From JAATFS01 sp037145635 (GTDB lineage: Bacteria; Pseudomonadota; Gammaproteobacteria; Xanthomonadales; Xanthomonadaceae), in the NCBI GenBank assembly GCA_037145635.1, contig JBBCXB010000001.1, forward strand, positions 372,001 through 436,000: a stretch of DNA of 64,000 bases, given 5' to 3'. Below, piece after piece: positions 48,592 to 55,737 of this stretch; position 1 is the first letter of the stretch, and each line of letters opens with the position of its first letter. The position numbers and the translations under genes were made by a program. Below the pieces are notes generated by a model. It was not told the origin of the DNA, ran no database searches, and was given only the letters and a program-made list of their open reading frames with translations.

Positions 48592-50934
48592 TCATGCGAA
48601 CGAGGGCGGCAGGTCGTCCCGGCCGCTGCCGAACGCCGGGTGCGGCCGCGGCCCCATCGCGAACTCCAGGGTGCCGCCGGCGGCGAGGTCGGCATGCCGC
48701 AGCCAGCTGCGGGTGAGCGGCTGGCCGTTCCAGCGCAGGCCCTGCACGTAGACGTTCCCGGCGCTGTTGTCCGGGGCCAGCAGGAGCAGGCGCTTGCCGC
48801 CGCCGACATCGAGCTCGGCGCGCGTGAACAGCGGGCTGCCGATCACGTAGTGGCCGCTGACCGGGTCCACGGGATAGAAGCCCAGCGCGCTGAGCACGAA
48901 CCACGCGCTCATCTGCCCGCAGTCCTCGTTGCCGGACAGGCCGTTGCGCGCGTCGTGGTACTGCTCGCGCAGCAGCCGCCGCACCATCGCCTGGGTCTTG
49001 TACGGCTGGCCGGCGTAGGCGTAGAGGTAGGCGACGTGGTGGCTGGGCTCGTTGCCGTGTGCGTACTGGCCGACCAGGCCGTCGATGTCCGGCGGCGCGT
49101 CGGCCGGCAGCTCGGAGCTGGTGGAGAACAGTTCGTCGAGCTTGGCGACGAAGCCGTCGCGGCCGCCGAACAGGTCCATGTAGCCGTAGAGGTCGTGCTG
49201 GTTGAGGAAGGTGGCCTGCCAGGCGTTGGACTCGGTGAAGTCGCGCCACTGCTTCATGTGCCCCATCGCGCGCGGGTCGAACGGCGCGGCCCAGTCGCCA
49301 TTGGCCAGGCGCGGCTGCACGAAGCCGCTGGCCCGGTTGAACACGTTGCGGTAGTTGCGCGAGCGCTGGCGCAGCGCGCGCGCGTCGTCGTGCGCCCCGG
49401 CCGCCTGCGCCAGCCGCGCCACCGCCCAGTCGTCGTAGGCGTATTCCAGGGTCCGGCTCACCGCCTCGTCGACCGCGTCGCTGGGGATGTAGCCCTTGGC
49501 GCGGTACAGGTCCAGGCCGTGCCCGGTGTCGTCCATCGCGCGCTTGCGGTAGGCCGGCCACGCGGCGGCGTAGTCGATGCCGGTGAAGCCCTTGGCATGC
49601 GCCTCGGCCAGCACCACCGCCGAGTGGTAGCCAATCATGCAGCCGGTCTCCACGCCCTGCAGCGGCCAGATGCCGACGCCGTCCGGGCACTCCTGCGCGC
49701 CGCGCACCAGGCACTGCATCAGGTCGGGCACGCGCTCGGGCTGCACCAGGGTCAGCAGCGGGTGCAGCGCGCGGTAGGTGTCCCACAGCGAGTAGGTGCT
49801 GTAGTTGTGGTAGCCGGGCGGTGCGGTGTGCACCTGCAGGTCCATGCCGCGGTAGCGGCCGTCGGTGTCGGAGAACAGCGTCGGCGCCAGCAGGCTGTGG
49901 TAGAGGCCGGTGTAGAAGATGCGGCGCTGCGCGTCGTCGTCGGTGGCGATGCGCACGCGGGCCAGTGCCTTCTCCCACGCGGCCACCGCGGCGGCGTGCA
50001 CGCGCGGGAAATCGAAATCCGGCAGCTCGGCGTCGAGGTTGGACAGGGCGTTGTCGGCGCTGACCGCGGACAGGCCCACCTTGACCAGCAGCGGCGCCTG
50101 CCCGGCGTCGGGGAAATGCAGCGCGGCCTTGAGGTGGGCGCCGTCGGCCTGGCGCGCACCGGCGGCCAGCGGCTGGTCGTCGCGGTAGAGGCGGGCGCTG
50201 GCGAACGGACGCGACAGCCGCAGCGCGAAGTAGATGTGGCGGCCCTGGGCCCACTGGTGGACGCGGCGGCCGCCGGTCACGGTGCGGTCGTCGACGAGGC
50301 GCAGCTGCGCGTCGCTGACGCGCGTGGGTACGCCCGGCCGGTCCTGCATGCCGTGGCACAGGTCCAGCAGCAGGTGGCCCGGGCGGTCCCTGGGGAAGTG
50401 GTAGCGGTGCAGGCCGGCGCGCGCGGTGGCGGTGAGTTCGGCATGCACGCCGCTGTCCTTGAGGCGGACGCGGTAGTAGCCCGGCGAGGCCGCCTCGTCG
50501 GCGGGATCGTAGCGCGAGCGATAGCCAGCGTCGGGATCGTCCAGCGGTCCGGGCTGCAGCTGCACCGCGCCGGTGGCGGGCACCACCAGCACGTCGAGCA
50601 GGTCGCCGATGCCGGTGCCGGACAGGTGGGTGTGCGAGAAGCCCATGATCGAGCCGTCGCGCTCGTGGTAGCCGGAGCAGGCGTCCCACACCGCGTTGTA
50701 GGTGTCCGGGCTCAGCTGCACCATGCCGAACGGCAGCGTGGCGCCGGGGAAGGTGTGGCCGTGGCCCCCGGTGCCGATGAACACGTCGACGTGGCGGGTG
50801 AGGTCGGGCTGCGTACGTGCATCGGCCGGCAGCGCAAAGTTGCCGGCCCGTGCGCGGGCGCGGCCGGGCAGGCCGAGCCCGCCGAACAGGGCCAGGGCGA
50901 TGGCGCCCTGCAGGAAACCGCGTCGTGTCGCCAT
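48592..50934 (-). CDS. nixK: Exported alpha-mannosidase, GH92 (NixK)
   Basis: The 780-residue enzyme begins with a twin-arginine signal (ATRRGFLQGAIALALFGGLG). The GH92 signature follows: DVFIGTGGHGHTFPGATLPF near residue 50, FSHTHLSGTG, and the C-terminal YPVDPVSGHYVIGSPLF. NEDCGQMSAWFVLSALGFYP is typical of the calcium-dependent catalytic region. NixK of X. campestris is reported to remove the alpha-1,3-mannose of plant N-glycans before the GH3 xylosidase and GH125 mannosidase act. The gap to nixJ is only 36 bp, so the two are probably cotranscribed. A 230-bp gap follows before nixL. Confidence 0.88.
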   Translation of the reverse strand: MATRRGFLQGAIALALFGGLGLPGRARARAGNFALPADARTQPDLTRHVDVFIGTGGHGHTFPGATLPFGMVQLSPDTYNAVWDACSGYHERDGSIMGFSHTHLSGTGIGDLLDVLVVPATGAVQLQPGPLDDPDAGYRSRYDPADEAASPGYYRVRLKDSGVHAELTATARAGLHRYHFPRDRPGHLLLDLCHGMQDRPGVPTRVSDAQLRLVDDRTVTGGRRVHQWAQGRHIYFALRLSRPFASARLYRDDQPLAAGARQADGAHLKAALHFPDAGQAPLLVKVGLSAVSADNALSNLDAELPDFDFPRVHAAAVAAWEKALARVRIATDDDAQRRIFYTGLYHSLLAPTLFSDTDGRYRGMDLQVHTAPPGYHNYSTYSLWDTYRALHPLLTLVQPERVPDLMQCLVRGAQECPDGVGIWPLQGVETGCMIGYHSAVVLAEAHAKGFTGIDYAAAWPAYRKRAMDDTGHGLDLYRAKGYIPSDAVDEAVSRTLEYAYDDWAVARLAQAAGAHDDARALRQRSRNYRNVFNRASGFVQPRLANGDWAAPFDPRAMGHMKQWRDFTESNAWQATFLNQHDLYGYMDLFGGRDGFVAKLDELFSTSSELPADAPPDIDGLVGQYAHGNEPSHHVAYLYAYAGQPYKTQAMVRRLLREQYHDARNGLSGNEDCGQMSAWFVLSALGFYPVDPVSGHYVIGSPLFTRAELDVGGGKRLLLLAPDNSAGNVYVQGLRWNGQPLTRSWLRHADLAAGGTLEFAMGPRPHPAFGSGRDDLPPSFA

Positions 50935-50970
50935 GGAAGTCCTTGCGTCGCGTGATCGAGGGGGGAAGGC

Positions 50971-52413
50971 TCAGCCGCGCAGCAGCAGCAGCTGCGGCCG
51001 GCGCCGGTGCAGGTCGACGATCAGTTCGCCGAACAGGGTGTTGGCCCAGGCGAACCAGTCGCGGGTGAAGACGGCCGGGTCGTCCTGGTCGAACGCCTCG
51101 TGCATGAAGCCGGTGCCGGCATGGGTGGCCTTGAGCCACTGCAGGCACTGGCGGATCTGCGCGTCGTCGTCGCTGGCCAGCGCGTACTGGATGATCGCCA
51201 TCGGCCAGATCATGCGCAGCCCGGCGTGCGGGCCGCCGACGCCCTCGGCCGCGCGGCCGCGGAAGAAGTACGGGTTGCGCGGGCTCCAGGCCAGCGCGCG
51301 GCTGCGCCGGAACACCGGGTCGTCGCGTTCGCAGCAGCCCAGGTAGGCCAGGCTCAGCAGGCCGGGGGCGTTGGCGTCGTCGATGAACAGCTGGTTGCCG
51401 TAGCCGTCCACCTCGTAGGCCCAGTAGGCCTGGCCGTCGGCATCGCGCATCTGCCCGAACCGCCGGGTGGCGGTCTCGACCTCGTCGGCCAGCGCGCTGC
51501 ACTGCGCGGCGAAGTCGTGGTCGTGGTGGAGCTGCGTGCTCATCGTCGCCAGCTGGCGCAGCGCGGCCACCGCGAACAGGTTGGCCGGCACGAACAGCGG
51601 GTACACGCAGGCATCGTCGGAAGGGCGGAACATCGAGTGGATCATGCCGTTGGGCCGGGTCGGCTGGCCGTAGCCTTCGAGCACCAGGGTCTCGGTGGCC
51701 AGCGGCGACGGGCGCTGGAACACGTAGGGGCCGCGGTCGTGCAGGCGCTGCTGTTCGCGGAAGGTGCGCAGCACCGTGTGCATGGCCTGGCGCCAGTCGT
51801 CGTCGAACGGCGCGGTGTCGCCGCTGGCGCGCCAGTACGCATGCGCCAGCCGGATCGGATAGCACAGCGAGTCCACCTCCCACTTGCGCTCGCCGACGCC
51901 GGGCTTCATCTCGGTGAGATCGTTGACCGACCATTTCAGGCGCTTGCCGTGCGGGTCGGCGAGGAAGGCATTGGCATAGGGATCGAGCCGGATGCACGCC
52001 GCCTGGCGCTGGATCAGGCCATGGAACATGCGCCGCAGCGCCGGGTCGCGTCGTGCCAGCGGCACGTAGGGGTGCACCTGCGCGGAGGAATCGCGCAGCC
52101 ACATTGCCTCGATGTCGCCGGTGATCACGAAGGTATCCGGCTTGCCGTTCAGCGTGCCGGTCTCGACCGTGGTGTCGAGGGTGTTCGGGTAGCAGTTCTC
52201 GAACAGCCAGGCCAGTTCGGGGTCGCCGATGCCGGCCTTGACCGTGCGCAGCTGCTGCTCCACCGCGGCGCTGGTGAAGCGGCGTTGCGCCGGGGGCGGG
52301 CGGCGGCTGGGCGGGGTCTTCGCGGCCGCGGCGAATCCGGGGAGCGCGCTGCCGAGCAGACCGGCGCCGGCGGCGGAGCCGAGGAGGGTGAGGACGTCAC
52401 GGCGGGTGGGCAT
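50971..52413 (-). CDS. nixJ: Exported exo-alpha-mannosidase, GH125 (NixJ)
   Basis: The 480-residue enzyme has a twin-arginine signal (MPTRRDVLTLLGSAAGAGLL). The GH125 domain includes VITGDIEAMWLRDSSAQVHP (catalytic acid region), WEVDSLCYPIRLAHAYWRAS, RPNGMIHSMFRPSDDACVYP and TGFMHEAFDQDD. Family members split alpha-1,6-mannose; NixJ acts on the core alpha-1,6-mannose after the xylosidase step. The ATG at 52411-52413 is preceded by AGGAG; the ATG eight codons upstream puts extra residues before the RR motif and has no good site. REP-like palindromes separate it from nixI. Confidence 0.88.
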   Translation of the reverse strand: MPTRRDVLTLLGSAAGAGLLGSALPGFAAAAKTPPSRRPPPAQRRFTSAAVEQQLRTVKAGIGDPELAWLFENCYPNTLDTTVETGTLNGKPDTFVITGDIEAMWLRDSSAQVHPYVPLARRDPALRRMFHGLIQRQAACIRLDPYANAFLADPHGKRLKWSVNDLTEMKPGVGERKWEVDSLCYPIRLAHAYWRASGDTAPFDDDWRQAMHTVLRTFREQQRLHDRGPYVFQRPSPLATETLVLEGYGQPTRPNGMIHSMFRPSDDACVYPLFVPANLFAVAALRQLATMSTQLHHDHDFAAQCSALADEVETATRRFGQMRDADGQAYWAYEVDGYGNQLFIDDANAPGLLSLAYLGCCERDDPVFRRSRALAWSPRNPYFFRGRAAEGVGGPHAGLRMIWPMAIIQYALASDDDAQIRQCLQWLKATHAGTGFMHEAFDQDDPAVFTRDWFAWANTLFGELIVDLHRRRPQLLLLRG

Positions 52414-52488
52414 CGGAGTACTCCTGGACGGAAACATCAAGCGGTCGCAAGGCCGCGAGGGGGCCGCAGCGCGGGAAGCGCGCGTTCC

Positions 52489-52602
52489 CTTCTCCCGCGC
52501 GCGGGAGAAGGTGGCGCGCAGCGCCGGATGAGGGCGCACTTCGCATACGAGCGTGCCCCCTCCGCCCTGCGGGCACCTGCCCCCGCGGGCGGGGGAAGGA
52601 CG
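52489..52602. repeat. REP-like palindrome pair between nixJ and nixI
   Basis: The left element has a perfect stem CTTCTCCCGC / GCGGGAGAAG (52489-52510) with GGCGCG-CA-GCGCC and CGGATGAGGG after it. The right element (about 52554-52596) is inverted: CCCTCCGCCC, GCGGGCACC, then CCCCCGCGGGCGGGG. It falls in the intergenic gap and could act as mRNA stabiliser or attenuator. Confidence 0.8.
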
Positions 52603-52630
52603 CGCGGAACGCCGGGAAACGGCGGCAGGA

Positions 52631-55261
52631 TCATTTCGGCAGCGGCCTGTCGCCCTCGATCGAGAACGTGGCGGTGCCGCCGGCGGCCCCGGTGCCGGGC
52701 TGGCCGCCGCCGACGAACAGCCGGTAGTCGCCGGCGCGCACCGCGCGCTGCCCGGCCCGGTCGACGTCGCTCAGCTGGCGCGCATCGAGCGTGAAACTCA
52801 GCTCGCGCGTCTCGCCCGGCTGCAGCGTCACGCGCTGGAAGCCCACCAGCGAGCGCAGCGGCGACAGCGGCCGCGACGGGTATTCCAGGTAGACCTGCAC
52901 CACCTCGTCGCCGGCCCGGTCGCCGCGGTTGCCGACGCGGGTGCGCACCTGCAGCGGCTCGCCGGCGCGCAGCCGCGGGGTCGACAGCTGCGGGGCGGTG
53001 TAGTCGAAGCGGGTGTAGCTCAGGCCGTAGCCGAACGGGAACAGCGGGGTGCCGCCGAAGTAGCGGTAGGTGCGGCCCTTCATGTCGTAGCTGACGTAGG
53101 GCGGCAGGTCTTGGGTGGAGCGGTAGAAGGTCACCGGCAGGCGCCCGCCCGGGCTGTAGTCGCCGGCCAGCGCCTGCGCGACCGCGGTGCCGCCGGCCTG
53201 GCCGGGGTACCACGCCGCGAGCACGGCGTCGGCGTGCTCCGCGGCCCAGTTCAATGCCACCGCGCTGCCGCTCATCAGCACCACCACCAGCGGCTTGCCG
53301 GCGGCCCGGGCGCGCTCGAGCAGGGCCTGCTGCGGCGCGGGCAGGGCGAGGTCGTTGCGGTCGCCGCCGTCGAAGCCGGGCACGTCGATCTTCAGCTCCT
53401 CGCCTTCCACGTCCGGCGACAGGCCGACGAAGGCCACCACCGCGTCGGCCTCGGCCACCGCGCGTTCGGCCTCGGCCAGCTGCGCGGCCGGCGGCGGCAG
53501 CCATTCCAGCCGCACGCCCTGGTCCTGGCCGCGGTGCTCGAGCTCCAGCCGGAGGCGGCGGGGACGGGCATCGTCGAAGTGCAGTACCGCCTCGACGTTG
53601 CGGCCGTCGGCGTTGTGCATGCCGGCCGGCAGGTGCCGGTCCTCGGCGTTGCCGGCGACCACCAGGCGGTCGTCCACGTACAGCCGCACCGGATCGTGGC
53701 CGGCGCAGTCGAAGCAGCGCGCCACCCGGACGGCGAGGGTGTAGTCGCCGGGACCGGGCGGCAGCAGCTCGCCGCTCCAGCGCACCGCGTAACGGTCCGG
53801 GTCCATGCCCGGCGCGGGCGCGACGCGGTCCCAGTTGAAGTTGACCACGCGGTCCTGGCGGACCTGGCGCGGACGTCCGTCCAGCTCCACGCCGTCGAAG
53901 TACTCGCCGCGCAGGCCGGGCCGGCCGTCGCTGCGCAGCGCGGTCTCGGGGATCATCGCCGGCACGCCCGCGGCCAGCGGCGCGCCCTGCGCATAGCGCA
54001 CGCGGTCGGCACCGAAGCGCGCGCGCAGGCCCTGCAGCGGCGTCACCGGCGCGGCCGAGGTGCCCTGGTAGTTGGCCTCCAACGCCTGCAGCGCGTCGGC
54101 ATTGGGGCCGATCACCGCCAGCCGCGTGCCGGGCTGCAGCGGCAGGGTGGCGTCGCGGTTCTTCAGCAGGACCAGCGACTGCAGCGCCGCCTGCAGCGCC
54201 AGGGCGCGGTGAGCCGGGTTGTCGATGTCGCCGCGGCCGAGACCGGCATAGGGATCGCCGGTGCCGGACGCCAGTTCGCCCAGGCGGTAGCGGGCGGCGA
54301 ACAGGCGCACCAGCGAGCGGTCCAGCAGCGCCGGGTCGGCCTCGCCGCGGTCCAGCGCCTTGCCCAGTTCGCGGTAGGCGTAGCCGCAGTTGAGGTCGTG
54401 GCCGGCGCGCAGCGCGGCGGCGGACGAGCCGGCGTTGTCGGGGCGGAAGTAGTGGAACTGGGTCATGTCGTCGACCGCGTCGCAGTCCGAGACCACGAAC
54501 CCGGTAAAGCCCCAGTCGCCGCGCAGGCGCTGGCCGAGCAGCGTCTCCGACGCGCAGGCGGGGGTGCCGTGCAGCGAGTTGTAGGCACACATCACCGAGC
54601 CGGCGCGTCCGTCCACGAGCGCGGCGCGGAACGCCGGGGTATAGGTGGCCTCGAGGTCGCGCGGCGACACGTCCACGTCGAAGCCGTGGCGGCCGGGCTC
54701 CGGCCCGCTGTGCACCGCCAGGTGCTTGGGCGTGGCGAGGGTACGCGGGTGTGCCGGGTCGTCGCCCTGCAGGCCGCGGATGAAGCCGACCGCCAGCTGC
54801 CCGGTGAGGTAGGGATCCTCGCCGTAGGTCTCCATGCCGCGGCCCCAGCGCGGGTCGCGGAAGATGTTGACGTTGGGCGACCACAGCGTCAGGCCCTCGT
54901 AGCGGCGATGGTCGTGGCCCGGGCCGCCGGCGAGGTTGAACTTGGCGCGGGCCTCCGTGGAGACCACTGTCCCCACCTGCTGCAGCAGTGGCGCGTTGAA
55001 GGTGGCGGCCAGGCCGATCGCCTGCGGGAACACGGTGGCGTAGCCGTTGCGGGCGATGCCGTGCAGGCCCTCGCTCCACCATTCGTAGGCCGGCACGCCC
55101 AGCCGCGGGATCGCCGGTGCGTCGTTCATCGCCTGCGCGATCTTTTCCTCGCGCGTCATCTTCGCCACCAGGGCGGTGGCGCGGGCCTCCGCTTCGTCGG
55201 CATGGGCGGTGGGCAGCGCGGTCGCCATGGCGATCAGGGCGAGGGCCAGGGCTGCCCTCAT
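52631..55261 (-). CDS. nixI: Exported GH3 glycosidase with PA14 domain, beta-xylosidase NixI
   Basis: The 876-residue enzyme has a Sec signal peptide (about 1-21). The GH3 N-domain contains KHLAVHSGPEPGRH and the nucleophile Asp in GFVVSDCDAVDDM. A PA14-like domain is inserted in the C-domain (about 440-590, GLRGEYFDGVELDGRPRQVR). After it come GLSPDVEGEELKIDVPGFDG and the C-terminal fibronectin-like domain (VQVYLEYPSRPLSPLRSLVG). NixI removes the core beta-1,2-xylose of plant N-glycans after NixK. The ATG at 55261 is remarkable: it lies inside a REP-like element, whose GAAGGGGCGG also acts as its ribosome binding site. An internal ATG at 55228 would cut the signal peptide. Confidence 0.86.
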   Translation of the reverse strand: MRAALALALIAMATALPTAHADEAEARATALVAKMTREEKIAQAMNDAPAIPRLGVPAYEWWSEGLHGIARNGYATVFPQAIGLAATFNAPLLQQVGTVVSTEARAKFNLAGGPGHDHRRYEGLTLWSPNVNIFRDPRWGRGMETYGEDPYLTGQLAVGFIRGLQGDDPAHPRTLATPKHLAVHSGPEPGRHGFDVDVSPRDLEATYTPAFRAALVDGRAGSVMCAYNSLHGTPACASETLLGQRLRGDWGFTGFVVSDCDAVDDMTQFHYFRPDNAGSSAAALRAGHDLNCGYAYRELGKALDRGEADPALLDRSLVRLFAARYRLGELASGTGDPYAGLGRGDIDNPAHRALALQAALQSLVLLKNRDATLPLQPGTRLAVIGPNADALQALEANYQGTSAAPVTPLQGLRARFGADRVRYAQGAPLAAGVPAMIPETALRSDGRPGLRGEYFDGVELDGRPRQVRQDRVVNFNWDRVAPAPGMDPDRYAVRWSGELLPPGPGDYTLAVRVARCFDCAGHDPVRLYVDDRLVVAGNAEDRHLPAGMHNADGRNVEAVLHFDDARPRRLRLELEHRGQDQGVRLEWLPPPAAQLAEAERAVAEADAVVAFVGLSPDVEGEELKIDVPGFDGGDRNDLALPAPQQALLERARAAGKPLVVVLMSGSAVALNWAAEHADAVLAAWYPGQAGGTAVAQALAGDYSPGGRLPVTFYRSTQDLPPYVSYDMKGRTYRYFGGTPLFPFGYGLSYTRFDYTAPQLSTPRLRAGEPLQVRTRVGNRGDRAGDEVVQVYLEYPSRPLSPLRSLVGFQRVTLQPGETRELSFTLDARQLSDVDRAGQRAVRAGDYRLFVGGGQPGTGAAGGTATFSIEGDRPLPK

Positions 55262-55732
55262 CCGCCCCTTCGGGGCACCTTCTCCCGCGAGCGGGAGAAG
55301 GGCGAGGGATGCGAGCGGGGCAAGGGGTGCGAGCGAGAGCGAGAGCAGAGGCGATGCCGCGGGCGCGGGAAGCAGCAGGGGGGCGGACGAGAAAAGGCGC
55401 GGGGGTCGATGGCCCGCTGCACCGCTCGAAGCGCTGCATGCCTCCCCGTTCTCCTGCCTAGCGGGCGAAAAGGCTTGAACTCCCGCGAACGGGAGAAGGG
55501 CGGGGGATGCGAGCGGGACAAGGGGCGAGGACGAGAGCACAGGCAATGGCGCGGACGCGGGCAATGGCGAGACCGCGGGCGATGGCGCGGGAAGGGACGG
55601 TGGCGTGGGAAGGGACAGGGGTGCGGCCGGGAAAAGGGGCGGCGGGCGATGCCCCGCTGCGCCGCTCGGGGCGCGGCCTGCCCCTCCCTTCTCCCGCCCG
55701 GCGGGAGAAGGTGCCCGAAGGGCGGATGAGGG
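55256..55732. repeat. Complex REP/BIME block between nixI and nixH
   Basis: Two complete REP-like palindromes face each other at the ends (55256-55301 and 55688-55732), with a partial one at 55481-55500. The interior is an imperfect tandem duplication: the block from 55287 (GCGAGCGGGAGAAGGGCGAG) recurs at 55485, and the block at 55411 (GGCCCGCTGCACCGCTCGAA) recurs at 55651 with a 42-bp length difference. No gene is credible. Confidence 0.8.
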
Positions 55733-55737
55733 CCGCC

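Noticed and set aside
46514..52102. A giant minus-strand frame joining GH35 to upstream sequence
   Set aside because: Only the last 615 codons are the GH35 enzyme with its own signal peptide. The rest is out of frame with nixK and nixJ and is stop-free by composition.
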